This document shows, piece after piece, positions 16,298 to 25,831 of a stretch of 56,332 nucleotides of DNA. Source of the DNA: an uncultured Geobacter sp. Its GTDB lineage: Bacteria > Desulfobacterota > Desulfuromonadia > Geobacterales > Geobacteraceae. Position 1 is the stretch's first letter, and every line of letters starts with the position of its first letter. A program made the translations under genes and the position numbers. Under the pieces are notes generated by a model. It was not told the DNA's origin, did not search any database, and saw only the letters and a list, made by a program, of their open reading frames with translations. The stretch is taken from assembly GCA_903915655.1 (NCBI GenBank), contig CAIWTU010000117.1:1-56332 (forward strand), in the 5' to 3' direction.

Positions 16298-18172
16298 GTG
16301 GCGCTTATCACATTACGGAATGTCAGAGTGGCTTTCGGCGGTCCGATGCTGCTTGATGGAATCAATCTGCAACTGGAGGAAGGTGACCGACTCTGCCTGA
16401 TGGGGCGGAACGGCACCGGAAAATCGACACTGATGAAGCTGATCTCCGGTGAAATCAGCCCTGACGAAGGGGATATCTCCCGCCGTCAGGGACTTCGTGT
16501 GGCGCTCGTATCCCAGGAGATACCGCAGGGGCTTGCAGGTTCGGTCTTCGATATTGTAGCTGGAGGAATGGGAAATGCGGCCGAACTTCTGGCGGAGTAT
16601 CACCATCTTGGGCACCGCCTGGCAGCCGAGGGTGGAGTTGAGCTGCTGAAACGGCTCGAGTCCCTGCAGAAGGCGCTCGAGGATGCCGGCGGGTGGCGTC
16701 TCCACCAGGAGGTGGAGCGGATATTGACACGTCTTCAGCTCCTCCCGGACGAGGAATTCGCCTCCCTTTCCGGAGGTACGAAGCGCCGCGCTCTCCTGGC
16801 CCGGGCCCTTGTCTCCGAGCCCGACATCCTCCTTCTCGACGAACCGACCAACCATCTGGACATCAGCACGATCATCTGGCTGGAAGATTTCCTTCTGAAA
16901 AGCGTTAAAACCTGCTTATTCGTGACCCACGACCGCAGCTTTGCGAGGAAGCTGGCAAACCGGATCGCTGAAATGGATCGCGGCAAGATCTATGCCTGGT
17001 CCTGCGGCTACGACTCTTTTGTCGAGAGGCGCGAAGCGCTGCTGGAAGCGGAACTTGTCCGAGAGACCCTGTTCGACAAAAAGCTGGCACAGGAAGAAGT
17101 ATGGGTCCGGCAGGGCATCAAAGCCCGGCGCACAAGAAACGAAGGGAGGGTCAGGGCCCTCAGGAAAATGCGGGTGGAGCGTAGCGAACGCCGGCAGCGA
17201 ACCGGTACTGCGAATATCCAGCTCCAGGGTGCCGAGCGTTCCGGAAGGATGGTAGTGGAGGCGGAAGGGGTATCCTTTGCCTACGACAACCGACCGGTGA
17301 TCAGGGAGCTGAACACCACCATCATGCGGGGCGACAAGGTAGGGATTATCGGCCCCAACGGCTCGGGGAAGACCACCCTTCTGCGCCTCCTCCTTGGAGA
17401 ACTGCCCCCCGGGAACGGGACAGTCCGCCTTGGCAGCCGTCGGGAGGTTCTCTATTTCGACCAGCTGCGGGAACAGCTCGACCTTGACAAGTCCGTGATC
17501 GAGAATGTGGGAGAGGGGAACGATACCCTCATCATCAACGGCAGAAGCCGGCACATCATCGGGTACCTGCAGGATTTTCTTTTCACCCCGGAAAGGGCCC
17601 GGAGCCCGGTTCAGATCCTCTCCGGAGGTGAGCGGAACCGGCTCCTGCTGGCCAAGCTCTTTACCCGCCCCTCCAACGTCCTGGTTATGGACGAACCGAC
17701 CAATGACCTCGATGCAGAGACCCTCGAACTCCTGGAGGAACTCCTCCTCGAATATCCGGGCACACTCCTTCTGGTGAGCCATGACCGGGAGTTTCTGAAT
17801 AATGTGGTAACAAGCACGCTGGTTCTCGCCGATGGCGGAGTGGTTCGGGAGTATGTGGGAGGTTACGACGACTGGCTCAGGCAGGAGGGTGAAGCCCTCC
17901 CCGCAATGGCTGCTACCCCGGTAAAACCTCGCAGACAGGGAGAGCGCCCCCGCAAGCTCACCTTCAAGGAAGAACGGGAGCTGGAATCACTTCCGGAGAT
18001 AATAGGAGAACTGGAGAGAGAGCAGGAGGGGCTGCACAAGACCCTTGCGGACCCGGAGTTCTATCGAACTGCGGGAAGCGAGGTGGCAATCCTGAATACG
18101 CGACTGCAGACCCTGGAGAGTGAACTGACCGAGGCCTACCTGCGCTGGGAAGAGCTTGACGCGATTGCATAG
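16298..18172 (+). CDS. uup: ABC-F family ATPase, Uup-like
   Basis: A soluble 624-residue protein with two ATPase domains and no membrane segments. Walker A sites are GRNGTGKST (about 36-44) and GPNGSGKTT; signature and Walker B motifs are LSGGTKRR/LLLDEPTNHLD and LSGGERNR/VMDEPTNDLD. Between them is the ABC-F interdomain linker. The C-terminal helical domain (about 540-620, rich in Glu and Leu) is typical of Uup, which acts at the ribosome and affects transposon excision and DNA structure tolerance. The start is GTG 16298. A terminator follows at 18174. Confidence 0.88.
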   Translation: MALITLRNVRVAFGGPMLLDGINLQLEEGDRLCLMGRNGTGKSTLMKLISGEISPDEGDISRRQGLRVALVSQEIPQGLAGSVFDIVAGGMGNAAELLAEYHHLGHRLAAEGGVELLKRLESLQKALEDAGGWRLHQEVERILTRLQLLPDEEFASLSGGTKRRALLARALVSEPDILLLDEPTNHLDISTIIWLEDFLLKSVKTCLFVTHDRSFARKLANRIAEMDRGKIYAWSCGYDSFVERREALLEAELVRETLFDKKLAQEEVWVRQGIKARRTRNEGRVRALRKMRVERSERRQRTGTANIQLQGAERSGRMVVEAEGVSFAYDNRPVIRELNTTIMRGDKVGIIGPNGSGKTTLLRLLLGELPPGNGTVRLGSRREVLYFDQLREQLDLDKSVIENVGEGNDTLIINGRSRHIIGYLQDFLFTPERARSPVQILSGGERNRLLLAKLFTRPSNVLVMDEPTNDLDAETLELLEELLLEYPGTLLLVSHDREFLNNVVTSTLVLADGGVVREYVGGYDDWLRQEGEALPAMAATPVKPRRQGERPRKLTFKEERELESLPEIIGELEREQEGLHKTLADPEFYRTAGSEVAILNTRLQTLESELTEAYLRWEELDAIA

Positions 18173-18173
18173 A

Positions 18174-18195
18174 ACCCGTTAAACGGGTCTTTTCC
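18174..18195 (+). terminator. Intrinsic terminator after the ABC-F gene
   Basis: acccg ttaaa cgggt followed by ctttt, right after the stop codon. The stem is short but GC-rich. Confidence 0.6.
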
Positions 18196-18218
18196 GGAGG
18201 CTCCGAATCGGAAACCGA

Positions 18219-18605
18219 TCAGTTTTGCCGATGCCGGGCATGACGTTCGGCCATGAACTGATCATATTTTTTCTGCTGGTCAGGTCTGAGTATCTTCCTT
18301 ACCTCCAACCGACCATTCTCAAGTACCGTCTTCATCTGCGGACGGAACTGCTTCTTTATTTCCTTCATTTCCGCCTCTGTCCTGCCGATTACGGTCTGAA
18401 TGGCGGCACGCTGTCGCCCGTCGAGCTCGAGCCTCTCACTCAGGCGCTTGAGCAGAATTTCTTCGCGCATTCCAGGTTTGCCACTTACAAATTTTTCCAT
18501 CCGTGACTTGCACGAGATATGCGTGGCCACGGCGCCACAGGCAATTCCAAGCAGGAATATAAGCAAAATTCCGAGGACAGCCTTAACATCTTTCATATCA
18601 TTCAC
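18219..18605 (-). CDS. Membrane-anchored CnrX/Spy-like periplasmic sensor
   Basis: A 128-residue protein with an N-terminal anchor (about 9-28) and an all-helical periplasmic part. It has LSERLELDGRQRAAIQTVI and LRPDQQKKYDQFMAERHARH, the paired LTxxQ-like motifs of the Spy/CpxP/CnrX superfamily. Its position as third gene after an ECF sigma factor and a small single-pass membrane protein matches cnrH-cnrY-cnrX logic: the periplasmic sensor controls the anti-sigma factor. Metal sensing is inferred from the fold only. Its start overlaps the preceding gene by eight bases. Confidence 0.65.
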   Translation of the reverse strand: MNDMKDVKAVLGILLIFLLGIACGAVATHISCKSRMEKFVSGKPGMREEILLKRLSERLELDGRQRAAIQTVIGRTEAEMKEIKKQFRPQMKTVLENGRLEVRKILRPDQQKKYDQFMAERHARHRQN

Positions 18606-18903
18606 CCTCCAGATACGCTACGACCTGATAGTCATCATTACCATTGGCAATAGCCGAAAAGATATCTGTCGAGCTCCAACCCTCAAAAATTAGGCTTACG
18701 CTACCGAGGATAATAAAAGCGAAAACAAATATTGGCACAAGCCGCCAGGTCCAGGAAAACCATGTCTGCCTGCTTTCCCTTTTTTCCCGGAGAGAGGCAA
18801 GGAGACGGTTTTCAAAGAACTCTTCTATAGCGGATGTCTCTGCCCTGACCGAACGTGCCGCCGAAAAAAACCGGTCAAGCCTTTCGTCCCTATTATCGTT
18901 CAT
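18598..18903 (-). CDS. Small single-pass membrane protein, probable anti-sigma factor
   Basis: A 101-residue protein with about 48 charged cytoplasmic residues, a transmembrane helix (about 50-72) and a short extracytoplasmic tail. There is no zinc-finger motif. It overlaps the sigma gene by 11 bases and the Spy-like gene by 8, so all three are translationally coupled. Size and topology resemble CnrY-type anti-sigma factors. Function is inferred from the arrangement. Confidence 0.65.
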   Translation of the reverse strand: MNDNRDERLDRFFSAARSVRAETSAIEEFFENRLLASLREKRESRQTWFSWTWRLVPIFVFAFIILGSVSLIFEGWSSTDIFSAIANGNDDYQVVAYLEGE

Positions 18904-19456
18904 GGCTCTCCTCCAGAATTCTTTTCAGTTCCTTACGCGCCCGGTGCGCCCTGACCTTGACATTCCCCTCACTCCAGGAGGTCAGCGCCGACACCTCACG
19001 CACCGTCTTCTCTTCAAGCTCAAGGAGTGTAATGATCAGACGCTCATCAGGGCGGAGCTTCGCTAATGCCCAGGTGAGCAATTCATGGGCATGCCATGCC
19101 TCCTGCCGCGACTCTACCGAATAATCTCTCACTTCAAACGTCAGGTCGTGCAGGGGAGTATGGTTCCTGGCCCGTCTGTTCCTGCGCAAGGTGTCGTAAC
19201 AGGTACGTACCGTTATACGTGTCAGCCAGTTCTCGAAAGGGGCATCGTTTCGAAACCCCTCAAGATTTTCGTAAGCCTTGATGAAGACCTCCTGGCAGAT
19301 ATCTTCCAACTCGTCACCATCGCGGGCAAAACGGGCGGAAAGAGAGAATACCCTCCGTTTATACCTGGCCACAAGGTGGGCGAACGCATCATCATCTCCC
19401 CGTAGCGTGGCCAGGATGAGAGATTCGTCAGCTGTTTCGATTTTTTCACCATCCAT
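18893..19456 (-). CDS. ECF-type RNA polymerase sigma factor (Cnr-like module)
   Basis: A 187-residue sigma factor. Region 2 has DELEDICQEVFIKAYENLEGF and the region 2.4 motif APFENWLTRITVRTCYDTLRR. Region 4 has LIITLLELEEKTVREVSALT and SEGNVKVRAHRARKELKRIL. ATG 19454-19456 lies after aagctggaacgg, a modest ribosome-binding site. It heads a tightly overlapping three-gene unit. It is a different branch from the sigma factor at 11879-12493. Confidence 0.88.
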   Translation of the reverse strand: MDGEKIETADESLILATLRGDDDAFAHLVARYKRRVFSLSARFARDGDELEDICQEVFIKAYENLEGFRNDAPFENWLTRITVRTCYDTLRRNRRARNHTPLHDLTFEVRDYSVESRQEAWHAHELLTWALAKLRPDERLIITLLELEEKTVREVSALTSWSEGNVKVRAHRARKELKRILEESHER

Positions 19457-19691
19457 GTGCCGTTCCAGCTTTCTTTAAGCTGACTGACCTCAAGGAGGGA
19501 ATGCGTCGATATCTCATTCCAGCACCCAGAAGGGAGGGGAAATCCTCAATTTACCGTCAGCATACCTTACTCCTTTCCGAGATTCAGCGCTCTTCCGACC
19601 CTACCATGGCCCCGGAGAAGGGCCCTTTCATTACGAAAGACGAGATAGTGTCATAAATGGTTACGAAAAAAATTTTGTGCGGAAGAACAGA

Positions 19692-20519
19692 CTAGCTACG
19701 CAGCGTTATCCCTGCATCACTCAGGATAATAAGCCCTTCCTTATAGAGTCCGCCTACCGTTCTTTTAAAGGTTTTTTTGCTCATCCTAAGAACTTCGGAA
19801 ATAACTTCAGGAGGGCTCTTGTCGTTCAGCGGCAAAAAACCGCCGTTTTCCGTCACTGCTTTAAGGATCTTCCCCCTCGCCTCCATCAGGTCATTGCAGC
19901 CGCTTTTCCTAAGGGTTACGTCGATCTTCCGGTCATCACGAATTTTTTTCACGTATCCAGCAAGACGTTCCCCGAGAGGAGGTTTGTCATAAAGTTCATC
20001 CCTGAAGAGTAGACCGGTATAGCGGTTGTTTATGATAACCTTCGCCCCAAGATCGGTAAACTCGTAGATCATCAGTTCAACTTCATCCCCTCCCCGGAGA
20101 GACACATTTTCCTCTTCGAGAAATTTGCCTATTTTCGCCGAGGCTGCTATCCTGCCACTTTTGTCCAGATAGACCCTTACAAGATGCCTTTCACCTTTTC
20201 TCATCTCTTCCGGTTGCTCGGAAAACGGCGCCAAAAGGTCCTTGCCGAGACCCCAGTCGAGAAATGCCCCATAGCGACCGGCCTCTTTTACTTCCAGAAG
20301 AGCGAACTCTCCCAACTCTGCCTTTGGCTTGAGCCTGGTCGCAACCGGCCTCCCTTCCGGGTCGGTATAAATGAATACGGCTATACTCTCGCCCGGTTTC
20401 GCGGAGGGGTGAAGTTCGGTCGGGGGGAGGAGGAGCACCCCTTCTTCAGTCTCAAGATACGCACCTTCAGCGGTAATGGCCTTGATCTTCAGCCGATTGG
20501 TCCTGCCTATGGCCAGCAT
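19692..20519 (-). CDS. CvfB-like S1-domain RNA-binding protein
   Basis: A 275-residue protein with tandem OB/S1-like domains and a C-terminal winged helix, as in CvfB/YitL. Telling segments are FALLEVKEAGRYGAFLDWGL, KDLLAPFSEQ, IYEFTDLGAKVIINNRYTGL and the helix-turn-helix SEVLRMSKKTFKRTVGGLYK. It probably binds RNA in the cytoplasm; targets are unknown. The start ATG 20517-20519 follows aaaggag at good spacing; the open frame extends 32 codons upstream, but that part overlaps the next gene and looks non-coding. Confidence 0.82.
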   Translation of the reverse strand: MLAIGRTNRLKIKAITAEGAYLETEEGVLLLPPTELHPSAKPGESIAVFIYTDPEGRPVATRLKPKAELGEFALLEVKEAGRYGAFLDWGLGKDLLAPFSEQPEEMRKGERHLVRVYLDKSGRIAASAKIGKFLEEENVSLRGGDEVELMIYEFTDLGAKVIINNRYTGLLFRDELYDKPPLGERLAGYVKKIRDDRKIDVTLRKSGCNDLMEARGKILKAVTENGGFLPLNDKSPPEVISEVLRMSKKTFKRTVGGLYKEGLIILSDAGITLRS

Positions 20520-20568
20520 GCTGCTCCTTTCTCGTTTTCGGAGGGAAACCATCTCTCCAGAGACTCTC

Positions 20569-21024
20569 TCAAACTCCGCAACGGAGGAGCTTTTTGCCAC
20601 CCTGGAAGAGGACATGCATCTTGTTCGGCTTGACGATGAGAGTTACCAGGCCGATCCCGAAAGCAGTATGCTGCACCAGATCGTTCAGCTTGAATTTAGC
20701 GTTCATTTCATACATTATGGCTTGGTCAACCTGCATGGAGGGAAGGAGAGATTCCCATTCCTCTTTATCGGCAATATCCGGGTCCTTTTTTGTCTTGCGG
20801 GGGGGAGATACCGTTTTACTTGCCGCTTTACCTGCCGATTTTCCCCCGATCACCACCTTCGCTTCAGCGGGCTGGCGGTAATTATGAATCCCCCGGCAGG
20901 TATTGCACTCCACGCGCACAACCTTCTCCCCTACCATGGCAACTATTCTATGGTTCATGACTTCACGGCATTTTGTGCACCGTGCCTCAATAATGTCTCC
21001 CGCAGACAACTTTCTGGTAATCAT
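20569..21024 (-). CDS. Zinc-ribbon protein of unknown function
   Basis: A 151-residue protein with an N-terminal four-cysteine ribbon (CTKC ... CNTC), a Lys/Ser/Pro-rich linker (about 55-85) and a small C-terminal beta domain (FKLNDLVQHTAFGIGLVTLI, then KMHVLFQGGKKLLRC) that looks like a CarD/Tudor- or DUF3553-type barrel. Such combinations suggest nucleic-acid or RNA-polymerase binding, but no function is established. Start ATG 21022-21024 has ggagcg upstream. It is 49 bases ahead of the CvfB-like gene and probably in one operon. Confidence 0.7.
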   Translation of the reverse strand: MITRKLSAGDIIEARCTKCREVMNHRIVAMVGEKVVRVECNTCRGIHNYRQPAEAKVVIGGKSAGKAASKTVSPPRKTKKDPDIADKEEWESLLPSMQVDQAIMYEMNAKFKLNDLVQHTAFGIGLVTLIVKPNKMHVLFQGGKKLLRCGV

Positions 21025-21269
21025 TCTAGCGCTCCCTTGTTTATGACAGTCCCTTTCAAAAGCAAAAGGGGCCAAGCTGGGAGCTTAACCCCTTATATAT
21101 ATCAATTTGCATCCGGAAACAGTTCTTCCCCGCCCGAGCTTACTTCCCATTCTGATTTTGTCTTTCATCTTCGAGAAAATCGAAACGTCAAGGAGCGGAA
21201 GGGTTAACCACTGCGAACAAAACTGACTGATTTCTTTAAAAGTTAACACATCGACCAAGACAATGCAAT

Positions 21270-21301
21270 AGGCTTCTGTTACAGACAAGAAACAGAAGCC
21301 T
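21270..21301. repeat. Inverted repeat (hairpin) in an intergenic region
   Basis: aggcttctgtt and aacagaagcct are exact complements around a 10-base loop. It lacks a clear T-run on either strand. The rest of 21025-21521 shows no gene I can support. Confidence 0.5.
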
Positions 21302-21521
21302 TCGGAAGAGTCGGATTTTCGGTAGCAGTTCAACCATTTACTCTATTGCGTGACCCTTTTCCAGAGAAACGCCTCTGCATGATTTTTCACTCTTGCATCG
21401 GCAGCCCACGGGATGATATAACAAAAAGCGGCTGATTCTCGCGGCGGTTCCTCCCCCAGCCGGTTTTTGTGATTAAAGTCGGGGAGTTTACGGCCCATAA
21501 CCAGGGAAGAGAGGTAACGGA

Positions 21522-22711
21522 GTGCTATCCTCTCCCTTAACGGAGCGATTCTTGAGATACCATCATATTTCCCTACCGACCCGGAGATTAACCTCTTTCC
21601 GCATCGCGACCCTCGCTCTCTCCATCCTCCTCGTAGTTGCCGGCTGTACAGACAAAAAAACCACCACGGCAAAAGCCCCGAACATCGGGGGGGGGGTGCA
21701 AAAACTGCAAACTACAGCAGCGCAACTACCCCGACAGAGAAAGGAGCGGTCTTCAGCGTGAATAGCTCTGCAACCGTCCGGGGGGAGAAGTCGCTTCCGA
21801 AGAGGAGAGCTAAAGGGGTGCCGACAGCAGTCGCGACAACGGACAACATAAAATACAAGGCGGGCGAGGACCCCGGATTTGCCAGACAGAGGGGGTGGCC
21901 GGTGAACGCCCCGACGCCGCTGCCTGGTTCTATACTACCGAGGAAACGGGTCGTTGCCTATTATGGCAACCCCCTGAGCAAGAGGATGGGGGTGCTGGGA
22001 GAATACCAGAAAACCGACATGCTGCACCGACTGAAGCTCGAAGCTGCGCGATGGGAAGGGGCAGATCCGGCGCATCCGGTACAACCGGCACTCCACCTCG
22101 TCGCAGTGGTGGCGCAGGGGACGCCGGGAAAGGCCGGGAACTACAGGATGATCATGCCGGACACGGTCATAAACCAGGTGCACGGATGGGCCAGGGAGGC
22201 AAACGCCCTCCTTTTCATCGACATACAGACCGGGCATGAAAGCATCCGGACTATCCTTCCGCGCTTCGAGTGGCTCCTGAAGAATCCGGACGTGCATCTC
22301 GGGATCGACCCGGAGTTCAACCTGGTCAAGAGCAGGGCAAAACCTGGAACCAAGATAGGTACCTACGACGCTTCAGAGATCAACTACGTCACAGGTTACC
22401 TGAAGGATATCGTGCGGAAGTACAATCTCCCACCGAAGGTATTGACGGTGCACAGATTCACGCGTAATGGGGTTACAGGCTATAGGAACATCGTTCTCCG
22501 CCCGGAGGTACAGATTGTTATCAACATGGATGGCTGGGGCGCACCCTGGCTGAAGCGGGACTCGTACAAGGATTATGTGGTGTCCGAACCGGTACAGTTC
22601 ACCGGATTCAAGCTCTTCTATCACAACGACACCAAGAAGGGGGATCCGCTCTTAACACCGAAGGAGGTTCTCCAACTGAAGCCGGAACCGCTTTACATCC
22701 AGTACCAGTGA
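21522..22711 (+). pseudogene. Lipoprotein gene split by a G10 tract (possible phase-variable or frameshifted gene)
   Basis: Two overlapping frames together make one protein. The first (GTG 21522) encodes a lipoprotein signal, LALSILLVVAGC, lipidated on the Cys of AGCTDKK. Ten consecutive G (21687-21696) follow; after them that frame becomes low-complexity and stops at 21761. The frame that encodes the rest (to 22711) is open through the G tract and continues with GAKTANYSSATTPTEKGAVF. One extra G would join them into a lipoprotein of about 396 residues. The main domain has VVAYYGNPLSKRMGVLGEY, PALHLVAVVAQGTPG, IDIQTGHES and GIDPEFNL and looks like a conserved (beta/alpha)-type exported domain of unknown function. 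As written, the distal frame could only start at GTG 21758 without a signal. The stop-side neighbour lysE is convergent. Confidence 0.7.
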
Positions 22712-22718
22712 GCGGTGG

Positions 22719-23339
22719 CTATCTTTCCGCCAGGGCAAGCCTTACTGCAAGGGAGAAAAAAACTCCGGCAGTCAACCAGTCAAAGTACTTGGCTATCCTC
22801 GGCCTGGTCAGAAGTAAACTGCCGATAGCTCCCGAAAAATATCCGATAATGCTGAAAATGATGGCACCCTGCACCATGAAGATTCCCCCGAGCATCAGAA
22901 TCCGGAGGGGGACATGCTTACTGTCAGGGGCGACAAACTGGGGGAGAAACGCCAGAAAGAACATGGTCACCTTGGGATTGAGTACGTTCATGATAAAACC
23001 CCGCCTGAACAGGGCAGCAGGGGCCCCGTCATCAGCTGCCTGGAGCCTGATGGGCGTACGCTCTTTCAGCGTTTTGCAGGCAAGGTAGAGCAGGTACGCG
23101 ACGCCGGCAAACTTCACGGCATTGAAGGCGATGACCGACGAATAGAGGAGCGCCGAGAGTCCGAATGCCGCTGCAGTTGTATGGACGCTCACCCCGCTGC
23201 ACATGCCAAGGGCGGTAATGATGGCAGGTTTCCTGCCACGGGAGATCCCCTGGGTCAAGACAAAGATGTTATCCGGGCCGGGTGCTATGGTGAGGGCAAT
23301 TGATGCGCCCAGAAAGTAGAGCAGCGTAGATAATGTCAC
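22719..23339 (-). CDS. LysE/RhtB-family amino-acid exporter
   Basis: A 206-residue inner-membrane protein with about six helices. APGPDNIFVLTQGISRGRKPA near the N-terminus is the LysE-family signature, and NPKVTMFFLAFLPQFV is the central conserved block. It probably exports amino acids or similar small molecules; substrate unknown. Ribosome-binding site aaaggagaatc precedes the ATG. Confidence 0.9.
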   Translation of the reverse strand: MTLSTLLYFLGASIALTIAPGPDNIFVLTQGISRGRKPAIITALGMCSGVSVHTTAAAFGLSALLYSSVIAFNAVKFAGVAYLLYLACKTLKERTPIRLQAADDGAPAALFRRGFIMNVLNPKVTMFFLAFLPQFVAPDSKHVPLRILMLGGIFMVQGAIIFSIIGYFSGAIGSLLLTRPRIAKYFDWLTAGVFFSLAVRLALAER

Positions 23340-23606
23340 AGATTCTCCTTTCGTTTTTACAGAATTATCATCACTGAAGGTCAGAACTCAAGCAAAAATG
23401 AAAGGGCCCAGTGCATGTTGCGACAGATCGCATTTCATCAATGAGCCTGATTAGCGTCAAAAAGCGGGTGCAATAAATTTATCCCCACGCCACAATCGAG
23501 CCGTTTGCCTCTATCTTTTCCCGAGATAAAGTAACCATCAGCACTATCCCCGCACAGGCGCCTTTTTTCCGGTGGGGGTGGTTTCAATAGAAAGGTGGGC
23601 CTTGTC

Positions 23607-25580
23607 ATGCCTTTTCACTACAGCGATTACCCCTTCATAAAATGCCTTAATCCACTCTTTGAAAAAGTCATATCGGAAAGCCCTTTCCTCAACATAGATT
23701 CCCTCTTGATCCCCTCTCCTTATATTATGGACAAAACCATAGATATCGATTATGAGCAGAGCCTTGTCTGGGAAGAAGAGGGCGAACTGCTCGGATATCT
23801 TCTTGTCTACTCGACTCCCGACAAAAAGAAGTTCCATATCTATAAACAGGTAACCAGTCCTTTCGGGCGGGGAAAGGGTATCGGATCTGCCTTTCTCGAA
23901 TTTCTGGCGAACAGGGTTGATGCCGATTCGCGGGTCTACCTCTTTGTATGGGAAAAACTGATCAGTTCCATAGATTTTTTCCAGAGCAAAGGGCTTGCCT
24001 TTGAAGACATTATTGTATACCGCAAGATGAAATTCCATCTGATGTCAGCCAGGGCAGAAGCAATACGGGACAAGATAATTCTGGCCAATAAAAAAGATTT
24101 TTCCGTCACCGAGGAAGTTGGTAAAGTTCGTCATGACGCAAAAAAATCGATGAAAGTCCTGTTCGATATGGTATCGATGCTCTCCGAGGACAATTTCAAC
24201 AAGGTGACGGAAGATATCAACCGAGAGACCACCGCACTCCTGAACACCCTCAATACGTATGAGGACAAGATCAGGCATTACCACAAGGTATTTATCAAAG
24301 AGTTGATAACTGAACGCGTTATTCCATTTATCGAGGCGGCCGACATCCCCTGCGAAATCCGCCTGGTTCTGGAATCAAAGATCCCCAACGTGATCGGGAA
24401 TTACATGAACTACAGCCGCGCATTGATAAATATAGTAGCAAACTCCCTTGATGCGATAAGGGCGACCGGCAGTCGGGGCCTCATCGAATTTACGCTGGGG
24501 GAGCAGAATGATAATGTCACCCTCACCATCCGGGATAATGGGATCGGTATCGATGCAAACAGACTGAAAAAAGGGGAAGATTCCCTTCCTCTGTTTGTTG
24601 GAAAGACCACCAAACATGGCATCACCGGTGAAGGTATCGGTACACAGCAGATTTTTTCAACCTTCGGGGCTGACAATATCATGGTGGAGAGCAAGTCGCA
24701 GGAATTCACCAAATGGACAATCTCTTTGCCGAAAAGCACCAGAAAGGAGACTGTGCTGCTGACTGATCTAGGATCCAGATATATGCGGTTCATTAAATCT
24801 ACCCAGAAGATAGAAATCAACCGGAAGAGCAGCAAAACAGAAATTTCCATATTTATCTGGCAGCTCAGGCAGATGGAAATATTCAGCTTTGACCTTATCT
24901 ACCAGTTCAGCAGGTACAATAATGTCCGCGACATTTTTCGAAACATCCTCCTCTACAGGTATGGCGGAAAACACTTTGATTTTTTGAAAACAGAATTGAG
25001 AAAGTGCCGGATCGATAACGAGGTGATCAGATCGTGGCTGATGGGTATAAATAAACGGATAAAGCGGATTGAAACTTATATCACCGAGCAGGTCCCTTTT
25101 GATGAATATAAAGAGATATTATTTAAGAGTTACGGGCAGGCGATCGACCGTACCATCATCTTCACTCTCGATCCTGATAACGGCCGATTCTTTGCGACAG
25201 ATCGAAAACTTGCCGAACACCTTGATTTTGTCCCATACCTCTCCAGAGAGCGTGATCAGCTGTTGCGAGGTGAATTTATCGGCGATGTCAAAACCTCCAC
25301 AAGCCCGATCTTCCTCGGTGTCTGGTCGGTTACGGATCTCCAGGATCTCCACCTCAAGTTGAAACTCATACAAAAGGGGGCCCGGCAGTTGACCCGGATG
25401 GGGCTGGAAAAAGACAAACGCCTTTCATTCTACAACACAACCTATAATTCAAGCGATAAAGAAATAAATACATTCAAAACGACCACCCTCGGTGAAATGG
25501 CTTCCATGGGAGAGGAGGAGTTGAACCAGCTGATTACTCCGGCTGACAGCGAGATAAACAGCCTGGTCTTTGCGGACTGA
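23607..25580 (+). CDS. GNAT acetyltransferase - histidine-kinase-like ATPase fusion protein
   Basis: A 657-residue soluble protein with three parts. Residues 1 to about 145 form a GNAT fold, with the acetyl-CoA loop SPFGRGKGIGSAFLEFLANR. Residues about 160-385 form a histidine-kinase-like module: a dimerisation-helix candidate with H176 in VGKVRHDAKKSMK, the N box NIVANSLDAI (about 275-284), the G1 box DNGIGID (about 310-316) and the G2 box GEGIGT (about 341-346). The last 270 residues match nothing I know. There is no membrane helix or receiver domain. ATG 23607 is chosen because aaaggtgg lies just before it; GTG 23595 lies inside that site. No partner gene is adjacent. Kinase activity, acetyltransferase activity and the link between them are inferred. 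Confidence 0.72.
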   Translation: MPFHYSDYPFIKCLNPLFEKVISESPFLNIDSLLIPSPYIMDKTIDIDYEQSLVWEEEGELLGYLLVYSTPDKKKFHIYKQVTSPFGRGKGIGSAFLEFLANRVDADSRVYLFVWEKLISSIDFFQSKGLAFEDIIVYRKMKFHLMSARAEAIRDKIILANKKDFSVTEEVGKVRHDAKKSMKVLFDMVSMLSEDNFNKVTEDINRETTALLNTLNTYEDKIRHYHKVFIKELITERVIPFIEAADIPCEIRLVLESKIPNVIGNYMNYSRALINIVANSLDAIRATGSRGLIEFTLGEQNDNVTLTIRDNGIGIDANRLKKGEDSLPLFVGKTTKHGITGEGIGTQQIFSTFGADNIMVESKSQEFTKWTISLPKSTRKETVLLTDLGSRYMRFIKSTQKIEINRKSSKTEISIFIWQLRQMEIFSFDLIYQFSRYNNVRDIFRNILLYRYGGKHFDFLKTELRKCRIDNEVIRSWLMGINKRIKRIETYITEQVPFDEYKEILFKSYGQAIDRTIIFTLDPDNGRFFATDRKLAEHLDFVPYLSRERDQLLRGEFIGDVKTSTSPIFLGVWSVTDLQDLHLKLKLIQKGARQLTRMGLEKDKRLSFYNTTYNSSDKEINTFKTTTLGEMASMGEEELNQLITPADSEINSLVFAD

Positions 25581-25831
25581 CTCTCACCCGATCCGGTCGA
25601 AAGGAGTACCGTTGCTTCAGAGGCGCAACTTGTGCTGTCTCCCTTATACGCCCTCCAGAACATCCCCTATCCAGGCAGGGAGGTCAGTGATTGAATTCGA
25701 AAATCTGCCTGGGATTTCCCACAGCGGTTGTTTGTAATAAATTGGCAAACCGATGGAAAATCGTTTCTTCTTTGCTCGATTTTATGATAAATAAACCTGA
25801 CACAATCAAACAGATCTAAAGGAGAAACGCA

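Noticed and set aside
16916-17782. 288-residue open frame opposite the ABC-F gene
   Set aside because: Antisense shadow of a GC-rich coding region; no family motif, whereas the plus strand has both complete ATPase domains.
21758-22711. Independent cytoplasmic gene starting at GTG 21758
   Set aside because: The frame is open upstream through the G tract and continues naturally from a lipoprotein signal in the neighbouring frame; a split lipoprotein gene fits better.
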